Positions 53,025-61,705 of a stretch of DNA of 64,000 nt are shown here, piece after piece (within the stretch, counting starts at the first letter, position 1; each line of letters opens with the position of its first letter). The translations under genes were made by a program, and so were the position numbers. The stretch is from JADGOV01 sp963814355 (GTDB lineage Bacteria; Actinomycetota; Actinomycetes; JADGOV01), in assembly GCA_963814355.1 (NCBI GenBank), contig CAWFCZ010000008.1:1-64000 (forward strand), written 5' to 3'. The notes below the pieces were generated by a model. It was not told the origin of the DNA and did no database searches. It saw only the letters and a list, made by a program, of their open reading frames with translations.

Positions 53025-54188
53025 ATGACAATCGCACACGTATCGGACTGCTACCTCCCGCGCATTGGCGGTATCGAGAGCCAAGTCGACCAGCTCGCGC
53101 GCCGGCAGGCCCGAGAAGGGCGCGATGTCCATGTCCTAACCCGCACCCCGGGTGAAGGCGCGGAACCCGCTGACTCGGGGATAACCGTGCGCCGGCTCGG
53201 CCCCTCAGCCTGGTTCGGCGCCGGGCCGCTGCTCCACCCGCAGGCCCGGCGTGCTGTAGCAGAGGTTCTGAACGACATCAATCCGGACGTGGTCCACGTC
53301 CACGCTTCGGTGGTGTCACCGCTGGCTCTCACCGCAGCCGTGGCCGCGGCCCGGGCGGGGCTGGCGACGGTGGTCACGGTGCACTCGATGTGGGCCTACC
53401 TCTCCACGCCGTACCGGCTGATCGCCCCGCTGGCGGGGATCAGCTGGTTGCCGATCGAATGGACGGCGGTGAGCGCCGCCGCCGCCGCGCAGGTGCAGCA
53501 CGCCATCGGTTCCACCCGCGAGGTGCACCTGCTTCCCAACGGCATCGACGACACCTACTGGCACCCCACCCGGAGAACGGCCGCTGGCGACCATCTCGTC
53601 GCCGCCGCGGTGATGCGACTCACCGCCCGTAAACGCCCGCTGGCTGTGCTCGCCGCCCTACGCAAGACACGCGCAGCCCTCCCGGCCAACCTTCCCATCC
53701 GAGCGGAGATCGTCGGCGGCGGCCCGCAGCGCCCCCTGCTGGAGGCCTACCTGCGGGCCCACAACATGCGGCATTGGGTACACCTGGCCGGGCCGGGCGA
53801 TCACCAGCAGGTGCGAGCGCTCCTCGCCGAGGCTGACGTTTTTCTCTCCGCCGCGCGGCTGGAGTCTTTCGGCGTCGCCGCGCTGGAGGCCCGATGCGCC
53901 GGCGTGCCGATCGTCGCCCGTGCAGGCACCGGCATCGAGGACTTCGTCCGCAACGGCCGGGAGGGGCTGCTCGTTTCCAGCGATGCGGAACTGTCCGCTG
54001 CGCTAACCCGCATCCTCGGCTCGGCGGATCTCCGGGCGGCGATGTCCCGGCACAACCGGCTGGACGGTCCGCGGTTCGGCTGGTCGGCCACCCTGGCAGC
54101 CGCTGGCCGCGCCTATGACCGCGCCGCGGCGCTGACCGCACCGACGTCGCCGGCGCAGCGCTCTTTCCTCGCCGGGCAGCGCGGGTGA
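53025..54188 (+). CDS. GT4 glycosyltransferase (PimB/PIG-A-like)
   Basis: 387-residue GT-B transferase. N-terminal acceptor domain: TIAHVSDCYLPRIGGIESQV, DVVHVHASVV, TVHSMWAYLSTPYRLIAPLA and VHLLPNGIDDTYWHPTRRTA. C-terminal donor domain: AEIVGGGPQRPLLEAYLRAH, FLSAARLESFGVAALEARCA (the ExxxxxxxE donor motif) and GVPIVARAGTGIEDFV. The HVSDCYLPRIGGIE start is close to phosphatidylinositol- or lipid-acceptor GT4 enzymes, but the acceptor is not proven. It overlaps the DMT transporter gene by 4 bp and is divergent from the PIG-L deacetylase. ATG 53025 chosen at the family start. Confidence 0.88.
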   Translation: MTIAHVSDCYLPRIGGIESQVDQLARRQAREGRDVHVLTRTPGEGAEPADSGITVRRLGPSAWFGAGPLLHPQARRAVAEVLNDINPDVVHVHASVVSPLALTAAVAAARAGLATVVTVHSMWAYLSTPYRLIAPLAGISWLPIEWTAVSAAAAAQVQHAIGSTREVHLLPNGIDDTYWHPTRRTAAGDHLVAAAVMRLTARKRPLAVLAALRKTRAALPANLPIRAEIVGGGPQRPLLEAYLRAHNMRHWVHLAGPGDHQQVRALLAEADVFLSAARLESFGVAALEARCAGVPIVARAGTGIEDFVRNGREGLLVSSDAELSAALTRILGSADLRAAMSRHNRLDGPRFGWSATLAAAGRAYDRAAALTAPTSPAQRSFLAGQRG

Positions 54189-55087
54189 CCATCGCCACTG
54201 TGCTGGCCGCCGCGCTGGGCTCGGCGCTTGCCGCCGCCCTGTCCAGCGTCTGCCAGCACCGCAGCGCTCGAGCCGCGCCGGAACGCAGCACCCAGGGACT
54301 CCGGCTGCTCGTCTACCTCCTCGCCCAGCCGGCCTGGTTGGTCGGCGGTCTGTCCGCAGGCTTGGGCCTGGTGCTTCACGCTGTCGCGCTCACCGGGGGT
54401 CGGCTCGCGCTCGTCCAACCCCTGCTGGTATCCGGCCTGCTGTTCGCGCTCCCCGTGAGCATGCTCCTTGAGCACCGCAGGCCGCGGCTACGGGAATGGC
54501 TGTGGGCCGCGGTCGTGGTCGCCGGACTGGCTGCATTCCTGCTCGCCGCCCGGCCGAGCGCCGGCCACGCCCCCGTACCCGATCGCGCCCTCCTCACCGC
54601 CACCGCCGCCTGCCTGGCGGTGATCGGGGGAACCCTGGTCGCAGCCCGGGTCGCCCGCCCGGCTCACCACGCCGCCCTCCTCGGGGCCGCCGGCGGCATT
54701 GGCTTCGGCATCGCCTCCGCCCTGCTGAAACAGTCCACTGCGCTCGCGGCCACCGGGGTTCACGTGATGCTCAGCGACTGGGCGCCCTACGCGACAACGC
54801 TGATCGGCGCCCTGGCCATCGTGCTCACGCAACTTGCCTATCGCTCGGGGCCGCTGGCCAGCTCCCTGCCGGCTATGACGATCGGGGACCCGGCCAGTGC
54901 CGTCGTCATCGGTGTGCTCGCCTTTCATGAACACCTCGCCCGCACACCCTCTGCCATCTCCGTAGGCGTCGCCGCGTTCGCGGCCATGACGGTCGGTGCC
55001 TGGCAAGTTGCCCGGCACACCGCCCGTCCGGCCGTAGTGGAAACCGGCGCCGCCGAAGTCCGTGGGTCGCTTCGGTGGTCCGTGTGA
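54185..55087 (+). CDS. DMT-superfamily transporter (EamA-like)
   Basis: 300-residue membrane protein with about ten helices in two five-helix halves (e.g. LAQPAWLVGGLSAGLGLVLH; EWLWAAVVVAGLAAFLLAAR; LIGALAIVLTQLAYRSGPLA; PSAISVGVAAFAAMTVGAWQ). DMT members export metabolites or, in the ArnE/F group, flip lipid-linked sugars. GTG 54185 overlaps the GT4 stop, so they are co-translated, pointing to export or flipping of the product made by that transferase. Substrate inferred only from context. Confidence 0.82.
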   Translation: MTIATVLAAALGSALAAALSSVCQHRSARAAPERSTQGLRLLVYLLAQPAWLVGGLSAGLGLVLHAVALTGGRLALVQPLLVSGLLFALPVSMLLEHRRPRLREWLWAAVVVAGLAAFLLAARPSAGHAPVPDRALLTATAACLAVIGGTLVAARVARPAHHAALLGAAGGIGFGIASALLKQSTALAATGVHVMLSDWAPYATTLIGALAIVLTQLAYRSGPLASSLPAMTIGDPASAVVIGVLAFHEHLARTPSAISVGVAAFAAMTVGAWQVARHTARPAVVETGAAEVRGSLRWSV

Positions 55088-55334
55088 GTGACACCCGTAG
55101 GAATCTGGTAGGCGGTGCGCCGGGCTGGTACCCCGTTGGTTGTCCGGTTGTTGCTCCGGGCGTTCTGCTTGCGGGCGATTGGGCCGGGTGGCTACCCGGC
55201 CATTCGGCAGCCTACGTTCCTGCAGATCCAAGGCGGCCAGCCAGAGGTCCGAAGTCCGCACCCGCTTGGAGGCGCGCCGTGCAGAAGCCCGCAAGGAGCC
55301 GCATTCGTACGGCGCCGGCGTCATTGTGGCGTTG

Positions 55335-56513
55335 ATGCGCACTGCCCGCCGGCACCGGCCGCGGTGGCGGCGCCGACGCTGGCTGGCGCTGATGCTGGTA
55401 ATCGTGCTCCTCACGCCGGGCCTGTACTCCTACACAGCGACGATGGCCCAACCCTCGAGCTTGCCGCTCCGAGTGCGCAGCGTCGAGTGGCTCCGCTCTC
55501 ATCACGGAAACTGGCTGGTGGATGAGACCGAGCACTTCTACTACGGCCACTGGAAGGCCCCGCGCAAGGGCGGGCCGCCGCTGACCGCGCTGCCCAAGGT
55601 CGGCCTGCCGCCGGGCCGGGTGGCCCCGGTCCCGGGCCCTACGCGGAACGGGGCGCCCACGAGCCCTTGGCCGCCGGCGGTGCAGCCGGTGGTCGCGCCG
55701 GCGTTCGCCGGCGAGGGGACGTGGCGACCGACCGGGCAGGACGTGGCTGGCGGACCCCCGGTGCTCGTCACCACGTTCCGACCTGAGCGGGACTACCCGC
55801 GAACTGTCGCTTACCTCGCCTGGTTCGATTCCACCCGTACCCAACTCGGTTTCTACCCCGGCCGCTACGAGCCGCCGAAGGCCGCCGTGCGCGGGCCGAT
55901 GCAGGTGCCCTACGGGCGGCGCTCGCAGCTGCTGGCCACCTTCAACGCCGGCTTCATCTACGCCGACGGACACAACGGCTCTTCCGACAACGGCCGCACC
56001 AACGAGCCGTTGAAAGACGGCCTGGCCACCTTGGTCGGCTACCCCGACGGGCGGGTCGCGATCCTCACCTGGCACGGCGGCCGGGCGGCCGGGCCGGGCT
56101 ACACCTTCACCCGCCAGAGTCTGCCGCCGATCGTCTGGCAAGGCCAGCTGAACCCGGCGCTGAACGACAGCACCCAGTGGGGCTTCACCCTCGGAAACGC
56201 CGTCCGCGTCTGGCGCACCGGAGTCGGCATCGACCGCCGCGGCAACCTCATCTACGCCGCCGCCGACGGCCAGACCGTCGAGTCGCTGGCGCGCCTGCTC
56301 CAGCACGCCGGGGCGGTCACGGCGATGCAGTTCGACATCAACCCCGAGTGGCCGTCCCTCATCACCTACCGCCACACCCCCGGACTTGTTCCCGACAAGA
56401 TCGTCCCCAACTGGCAGCAGCCGTCGACCCGCTACCTCGTACCCGACGACCGCGACTTCTTCGCCGTCTACCGCCGCCTCACCCGGCCACCCCTCACCGT
56501 CCCCTTCACCTAA
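55335..56513 (+). CDS. Phosphodiester glycosidase family protein (DUF2233)
   Basis: 392-residue secreted or membrane-anchored protein: basic N-terminus and membrane helix (WLALMLVIVLLTPGLYSYTA), a Pro-rich linker, then a DUF2233/NAGPA-like domain. LLATFNAGFIYADGHNGSSD, LKDGLATLVGYPDGRVAILT, FTRQSLPPIVWQGQLNPALN, RTGVGIDRRGNLIYAAADGQ and MQFDINPEWPSLITYRH are family blocks. Relatives remove GlcNAc from phosphodiesters in surface glycans or lysosomal enzymes. ATG 55335 is used; GTG 55326 is possible. It sits in one direction with GT4, DMT and the phosphodiesterase gene. Confidence 0.82.
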   Translation: MRTARRHRPRWRRRRWLALMLVIVLLTPGLYSYTATMAQPSSLPLRVRSVEWLRSHHGNWLVDETEHFYYGHWKAPRKGGPPLTALPKVGLPPGRVAPVPGPTRNGAPTSPWPPAVQPVVAPAFAGEGTWRPTGQDVAGGPPVLVTTFRPERDYPRTVAYLAWFDSTRTQLGFYPGRYEPPKAAVRGPMQVPYGRRSQLLATFNAGFIYADGHNGSSDNGRTNEPLKDGLATLVGYPDGRVAILTWHGGRAAGPGYTFTRQSLPPIVWQGQLNPALNDSTQWGFTLGNAVRVWRTGVGIDRRGNLIYAAADGQTVESLARLLQHAGAVTAMQFDINPEWPSLITYRHTPGLVPDKIVPNWQQPSTRYLVPDDRDFFAVYRRLTRPPLTVPFT

Positions 56514-56815
56514 CGCTTCCGCTGCCCATCCTCGCGTTACGGCCGCGCGGTTGTCTCACCGTGCCGGTCTGTGTCGCACCGGTGCTTCTGGCATCTGCGG
56601 CCAGTAGCTTCGGCGGCCGGGAAGCGTCGCCAAGGTTTCAATGGCGTTCCTGCGGCACCGGACTCGACGGATCTCCAGGCGCTTCGCCGTGGTAGTTCAT
56701 CCGATTCGGCTGTCGCTGTTGGGTTGCTGTTCCTCTGCCGGTTGCCCGGGGGTCATCGCTTTCCCCTATACAGGGTCCGCCGCCGGGAAGCGCCTAGCTC
56801 GTTCAGGGAGGACCA
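56514..56815. other. 302 bp between the DUF2233 and phosphodiesterase genes
   Basis: No supportable gene. The end carries a strong ribosome site (AGGGAGGACC) for the downstream gene, but I see no clear promoter or hairpin. Confidence 0.5.
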
Positions 56816-58540
56816 ATGATCCACTTATCGCGGCGGATGTTGACGATGGCGGCCGGGGCGGGTGCCCTCGCCGCCGTCGTCGGATCGCTCGCTCCGGCGG
56901 CGGGCGCTCAGGGTGGTGGCCGCCCGCCGGTTCGGCACGTGCTGCTGCTGTCGGTGGACGGGCTGCACCAGTCCGACGTCGCCTCCTACATCGCGCGGCA
57001 CCCCCGGTCCGCGATCGCCCGTATGGTGGCCGGTGGGGTGGAGTACACCCACGCCCGCACCACTTTCCCCTCGGACTCTTTCCCCGGGATGGTGGCGCAG
57101 GCGACCGGCGGCGGTCCCGGCACTACCGGGGTCTACTACGACGACACCTGGAACTCCCGGCTGCTCCCGGCTGGGACGGTAAACTGCGCCACCGACAGCC
57201 CGGGGGCCGAGGTCTCCTACACCGAGGCCGCTGACCGCTCCCAGAACCCGATCACCCTCGACGCCGGACAGCACCTGACCGCCCCCATGCTGCGTTCCCT
57301 GCCACGGAACACCCTGGCCCAGACGCTCGCGCGCGGGTCTGCGCTGACCGAGGCGATCCTGCAGATGACTCCGACGCCGCAGGCGCTGCTCAACGGCGCC
57401 GCACTACCGGTCAACCCGGCGACCTGCCTGCCGGTATATCCGCACAACTACCTACGGGTGAACACCATTTTTGAGGTAGCCCGCCAGCATGGGCTGCGCA
57501 CCGCCTGGTCGGACAAACACCCGGCGTATGAAATTCTCAACGGCCCCTCCGGCACCGGCGTCCAAGACCTGTTCACCCCAGAGATCAACAGCGCCGCGGA
57601 CCTCGCCGGTGAAGACTGGACGAAGAACAACCTGCTGACCCGCGAGTACGACAACACCAAGGTCGCCGCCGTGCTGAACGAGATCGACGGCAAGGACCAC
57701 TCCGGTAGCCGCCACATCGGCACCCCGGCGATCTTCGGGATGAACTTCCAGACGATCTCCACCGCCGAGAAGCTGCCCACCACCAACGGACTTCCCGGTG
57801 GCTACCTCCCCAACGGCGCGCCGGGACCGCTGCTCACCGACGCGCTGACCTACCTCGAGACGCAACTCCAGCGGATCCGCGCCGAGATCACCCACCGCGG
57901 CTTGGACGACACAACCACGATCATCCTGTCCGCCAAACACGGCCAGTCACCAACCTCCCCACAGGCACTCCGGCGGGTCGACGACGCCCCGATCCTGGAC
58001 AACCTCAACCAGGCGTGGGCCGCCGCCCACCCCGGCGCCGCGAGGTTGGTGGCCTTCTCCGTCGACGACGACGGCATGCTGCTCTGGCTATCGGACCGGC
58101 GCCCCGCCGCGGAGGCGTTCGCCAAGGCCTACCTGCTGCACCACACCGCCCCGGCCAACCGGATCACCGACCCGGCCGGCGTGTACTCCACCACGGTGCC
58201 CGCCTCCGGCCTGACCGCGGTCTACCCCGGCCCCGCCGCCGACCGGCTCCTCGGCGCCCCCCGCGGCGACGCCCGGGCGCCGGACCTGATCGGCCTGGCC
58301 CGCTACGGCGTCGTCTACACCAACAGCACCAGCAAGATCGCCGAGCATGGGGGGAACCACGCCGACGACCGCGACGTGCCGCTCATCATCACCGGCGGCC
58401 CCACCCGCAGCCACCTCGTGGACACCACCCCCGTAGCCACCACACAGATCGCGCCCAGCATCCTCACCCTGCTCGGCCTGGACCCACATGCCCTGCAAGC
58501 GGTGCGAACCGAAAACACCGCACCCCTTCCGCACCTGTAA
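56816..58540 (+). CDS. Alkaline-phosphatase-superfamily phosphodiesterase
   Basis: 574-residue secreted enzyme of the nucleotide pyrophosphatase/phosphodiesterase type. Signal peptide: SRRMLTMAAGAGALAAVVGS, cleaved near AGA-QG. HVLLLSVDGLHQSDVASYIA has the first metal Asp, THARTTFPSDSFPGMVAQAT the nucleophilic Thr/Ser region, ILSAKHGQSPTSPQALRRVD and IAEHGGNHADDRDVPLIITG the remaining metal His/Asp. The metal set looks complete, so it is probably active on phosphodiesters or phosphate monoesters outside the membrane. It follows the DUF2233 glycosidase gene, suggesting joint processing of a glyco-phosphate polymer or lipid. Confidence 0.88.
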   Translation: MIHLSRRMLTMAAGAGALAAVVGSLAPAAGAQGGGRPPVRHVLLLSVDGLHQSDVASYIARHPRSAIARMVAGGVEYTHARTTFPSDSFPGMVAQATGGGPGTTGVYYDDTWNSRLLPAGTVNCATDSPGAEVSYTEAADRSQNPITLDAGQHLTAPMLRSLPRNTLAQTLARGSALTEAILQMTPTPQALLNGAALPVNPATCLPVYPHNYLRVNTIFEVARQHGLRTAWSDKHPAYEILNGPSGTGVQDLFTPEINSAADLAGEDWTKNNLLTREYDNTKVAAVLNEIDGKDHSGSRHIGTPAIFGMNFQTISTAEKLPTTNGLPGGYLPNGAPGPLLTDALTYLETQLQRIRAEITHRGLDDTTTIILSAKHGQSPTSPQALRRVDDAPILDNLNQAWAAAHPGAARLVAFSVDDDGMLLWLSDRRPAAEAFAKAYLLHHTAPANRITDPAGVYSTTVPASGLTAVYPGPAADRLLGAPRGDARAPDLIGLARYGVVYTNSTSKIAEHGGNHADDRDVPLIITGGPTRSHLVDTTPVATTQIAPSILTLLGLDPHALQAVRTENTAPLPHL

Positions 58541-58745
58541 CCGACAGCCCGCCCGCGGGGGAACTCGCTCCCACGAGGCATGACCAGCCAAGCGCCCGTG
58601 ACGGCCGTCGCCACGTCAAAACAGCGGTCTGCCCCAGATGCGAAGTCCATCCCTAGATGGCTCGTGTTTTTCACGCGTGGCGGTCCAACGGATTTCATGA
58701 TCACCCGGGAGAATTGCTGAGGTTGATCTCTTCGGGAGTGGTCTG
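58541..58745. other. 205 bp before the IS1182-like remnant
   Basis: Contains the end of the phosphodiesterase transcript and probably the left end of the IS1182-like element; the terminal repeat is not definable from this window. Confidence 0.35.
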
Positions 58746-59690
58746 GTGTCGCTGGGGTTGACGCCGCGGCAGGTTGGTCTGTTCCGGTCGACGGCCGGGT
58801 TTTGTGACGGGCTGGTGCCGGAGAGCTCGGTCTACGGGTTGCTGCATCGGGAGTGTCACCGGCTGTTCCCGGATGAGGCGTTCGCGGACTTGTTCACCGA
58901 TGTGGGGCGGCAGGTTGCGAAGGCCGCGGGGCTGGTCGGCCGGCGGCGGGTGCTGGACTCGACGCCGTTGTATGACGCGGTCGCCAGGATGGACCCGTCA
59001 CGCTGGTCCGTTTGGCGATCCGTGGGGTGCTGAAGGCCGCCGACGCCGCGCTGGAGGCCGACCTTCGGGCGGTGTTGAAGCGTGGTGACGACTACGCCGT
59101 CGCGGGTCAGCCGGTCTGCGACTACGACGACGCGGACGCGCGGGCCGGCTTGGTCTTCGCGTTGGCCGGGACGGGATGGCGCTGCTCGCTGTGCTGGACG
59201 GCCGCGAACTGCCCGAGGCGTTGAGCGAGGCCGCGGCGTTGCTGGCCACCGTGCTCGGCCAAGACCTCGACCGGGACGAGGCGGGGGTGTTCCGGATCGC
59301 GCGGCGGTCGCCAAAGACCGGGTCATCTCCACCGTCGATCCCGAGACCCGCCACGGGCACAAGACCGCGGCGCGCGGCTTCGACGGCTACAAGGGACATG
59401 TCGGCCTCGACCCCGACTCTGAGATCATCACCGCCACCACGGTGAGCGCCGGTAACGCCGGGGACGCCAGCGTTGCCGAAGACCTCATCGCAGACCTGCT
59501 CGACGAGCACGACACCGACACCGACACCGACCACGACACCGGCGAGGCCGCCGGCGCCGGCACCGGTGGGGTTGCTGACGAGGTCGTCGAGGCATCCGAT
59601 ACCGCCGGCGCAGCCGGGCCGTGCAGCGGCGCTGGGCCGGCCGGTGATGCCGGTAGCGACGCCGGCTCGGATCGGGCGAGTGATCTGCTG
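58746..59690 (+). pseudogene. IS1182-like transposase, frameshifted and truncated
   Basis: DDE transposase of the IS1182/IS4-like group. N-terminal: SLGLTPRQVGLFRSTAGFCD, ESSVYGLLHRECHRLFPDEA, then RRRVLDSTPLYDAV with the first Asp. Further parts in other frames: GVLKAADAALEADLRAVLKR, PVCDYDDADARAGLVFALAG, STVDPETRHGHKTAARGFDG and YKGHVGLDPDSEIITATTVS. Breaks occur near 59005, 59170 and 59310. The gene stops resembling the family near 59690, where an opposite-strand IS256-like fragment begins. Inactive. Confidence 0.7.
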
Positions 59691-59922
59691 CAACGGCCGC
59701 GAGGACCAGACCTACAGGTCCTCCAGCACCTTGTTGGTGATCAGGGAGACGGTGTCCTTGCTGACCGAGGCGCCGTACACCTCGGCGAAGTGTGCGCTGA
59801 TCTCGCCTCGGGTCACCCGAAGTGCCGTGTCGCTCCGACCCGATCACCTCGGCAATGCCATGTTGGTAATCAACGTAGGACTCGTCCAATACACCCCAAA
59901 GCGTGGAAGGCATTCTGGTCAA
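59691..59922 (-). pseudogene. IS256-like transposase fragment
   Basis: On the minus strand, pieces split by frame give EISAHFAEVYGASVSKDTVS, LITNKVLEDL and nearby VDYQHGIAEVIGSERHGT. The VTRGEI-HFAEVYG-SVSKDT-S-IT pattern is the N-terminal region of IS256-family transposases. Only about 70 residues survive, wedged between the IS1182-like remnant and the IS982-like element. Confidence 0.55.
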
Positions 59923-59963
59923 GCCAGAATCTGGCGCCGATGAGTACTTGCTGTCCGCTAGTT

Positions 59964-60947
59964 CTAGATGATCGATTCCAAGGGGTCAGTGGTCGTAGGC
60001 CAGTAGTGATCGTGTGACGGGCGGCCGGTGGCGTCGTTGTGCCAGAGCGCGGCGGTCAGGGCGAGCACGCGTTGTAGGACGCGGACGAGAACACCTGCTG
60101 GGGTACGCCCGCTGTGCCGTTCGAGGTCGAGTTGGCCCTTGAACGTGTCGAAGATCGACTCGACGGTTTGGCGTAGGGGCTTGAAGAACCCGGCACCGGC
60201 GCGTTCGGGTTCACCTTTGCGGGCCGGGCGTAGCAGGGTGATACCGGCGCCGGCGAGGGTGGCCTCGAACTCGGCGCCGAAGTAGTTCTTGTCCCCGATG
60301 ACTGTCTGCCCGGCCCGTGCCGCGGTCAGCGCCGGGTCGCCGTGCAGGATGTCCAGCAGCACCTGGCGCTCGTCGGCCTTGGCTCCGGTCAGCGCGAAGC
60401 CGACCGGGAGACCCTGCAGGGTGGCCAGCAGGTGCAGCCGCAAACCCCAGAAGTAGCGGGAATGGCTGGCGCAGTAGCCGTATTCGGCCCAACCGGCCAG
60501 GTCGCTGCGGCGGACCGCGTCGCGGGAACGGGCGCACTCCACCGGGGTGGAATCCACGACCCACACGTCGTCGGTCGACATGCTGGTGTCGCGGGCCAGC
60601 AGGGCGATCAGCCAGTTCATCGTGCCCGCCAGCTTGCGCAGCCGCTTGTTGTACCCGGGCTGCTGAGGCAGGAAGGCGAACAGGTGGCGAAGCTGATCAC
60701 CGGCGAACCGCAGCCAGCGGGCCTCGCTGGTGTAGCCCAACAGCGCCTGCATCACCGCCAGCGTCACCATCTCGGCGTCACTGATCCGCGGGTCGATACC
60801 GACCAGCGGCCGCCACGGCCGCTGCTCCGGCGCGACCTTCAACACGTCATCGGTCCGGGCGTACAGTGCGGTCGCGAGGGTGTCCAGATCGGCGTCCACG
60901 TAGGCCTCCGGGTTCGACGTAGGGACAGCAACGCCGATCCTGGACAC
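59964..60947 (-). CDS. IS982-like transposase
   Basis: 327-residue DDE transposase starting VSRIGVAVPTSNPEAYVDAD. DPRISDAEMVTLAVMQALLG, DVWVVDSTPVECARSRDAV (first catalytic Asp), YGYCASHSRYFWGLRLHLLA, GFALTGAKADERQVLLDILH, VIGDKNYFGAEFEATLAGAG (second Asp) and KPLRQTVESIFDTFKGQLDL (Glu region) are typical. The TAG stop is inside the left inverted repeat. The frame is complete. Confidence 0.88.
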   Translation of the reverse strand: MSRIGVAVPTSNPEAYVDADLDTLATALYARTDDVLKVAPEQRPWRPLVGIDPRISDAEMVTLAVMQALLGYTSEARWLRFAGDQLRHLFAFLPQQPGYNKRLRKLAGTMNWLIALLARDTSMSTDDVWVVDSTPVECARSRDAVRRSDLAGWAEYGYCASHSRYFWGLRLHLLATLQGLPVGFALTGAKADERQVLLDILHGDPALTAARAGQTVIGDKNYFGAEFEATLAGAGITLLRPARKGEPERAGAGFFKPLRQTVESIFDTFKGQLDLERHSGRTPAGVLVRVLQRVLALTAALWHNDATGRPSHDHYWPTTTDPLESII

Positions 60948-61006
60948 CTTCAGGTCCTACCGCAGCACGACACGCCAGCCGCTACCCCGTGGAATCGATC
61001 ATCTAG
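59964..61006 (-). mobile_element. IS982-like insertion sequence, complete
   Basis: 1043-bp element bounded by 23-bp terminal inverted repeats with one mismatch: left CTAGATGATCGATTCCAAGG from 59964, right (minus strand) CTAGATGATCGATTCCACGG from 61006. One intact transposase gene on the minus strand ends inside the left repeat. No clear target duplication is visible in the flanks. It is the only fully intact-looking IS in the window and could be recently active. Confidence 0.85.
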
Positions 61007-61147
61007 GGCGCTCCCGATGGTCGCGTCCCTTCGGGATGGCGCAAGCGCCACCCTAGGCTGGACTGCGCCCTCCCTCGGCAAACCCATTGGCACCTATCAG
61101 GTTGGACGGTGCAGAGCGTCCAACGGGCAAGGGCGCGATCTCTAACC

Positions 61148-61705
61148 CTAGTGATTCTTATTCGGCTTTGGCCGCTTTGCTGCAGGCCTCGAGGAACCGA
61201 AATACGCCATCAATACGACGTTACTCGGCAGTTGCTCATTGCGTCCCCAAGCTCGGTTATTCGGGTCGAGGATCCTGCACCGCACGCCCCGTTCGTCTCT
61301 CTTAGTAATCTTGACGCCGCCGTCTTTCCGAATCGCAGCAAAGATATCGCTCCGCAAGATATAGGGTGTCTTGTCGATATAGTTTCGCCGCCAGCGCCAG
61401 TGGCGAACGCGATGCTTCAGCGACGGAAGGTGTATCAATGCCAGGTTCGTGAGCGTACGGTCATTGTTTACCTTCCGGTTCTTCACGCGGAACGACAGCT
61501 CTGTGATGTACTGTTCGTCATCCCCGCTCGTCCAGTACCGTGCCTGTTTGATCGCAACCGGCCTGATCCAGCCAACTGCGAACGCTAGTAGTGTGATCGC
61601 CGCGACGACAGCGCCCGGTATGCCGAGTAGCTTAGACCAATCGGGGCCCGAACTTGTCGCCTGTTCGGCGGCACCGGCCAAGACGCCGAAAACTGTATCA
61701 CTCAT
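61148..61705 (-). CDS. Membrane-anchored protein of unknown function
   Basis: 185-residue protein starting at ATG 61705 (overlaps the previous gene's stop). One N-terminal helix, LLGIPGAVVAAITLLAFAVG, then a soluble basic domain: RYWTSGDDEQYITELSFRVK, LALIHLPSLKHRVRHWRWRR and PSNVVLMAYFGSSRPAAKRP. No domain recognised. Codon usage is richer in A and T than the core genes, fitting acquired DNA. It is coupled to the gene below, so the pair probably acts together. Confidence 0.65.
   Translation of the reverse strand: MSDTVFGVLAGAAEQATSSGPDWSKLLGIPGAVVAAITLLAFAVGWIRPVAIKQARYWTSGDDEQYITELSFRVKNRKVNNDRTLTNLALIHLPSLKHRVRHWRWRRNYIDKTPYILRSDIFAAIRKDGGVKITKRDERGVRCRILDPNNRAWGRNEQLPSNVVLMAYFGSSRPAAKRPKPNKNH

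Noticed and set aside
56695..56740. PHO box upstream of the secreted phosphodiesterase
   Set aside because: Only one good half-site (GTTCATCC) and neighbouring GTTC-like units out of the 11-bp register; too weak to call.
59505..59600. Asp-Thr repeat (DTDTDTDHDTG) as a calcium-binding repeat protein
   Set aside because: It lies in a linker of the frameshifted IS1182-like transposase frame, not in a repeat protein with its own start.
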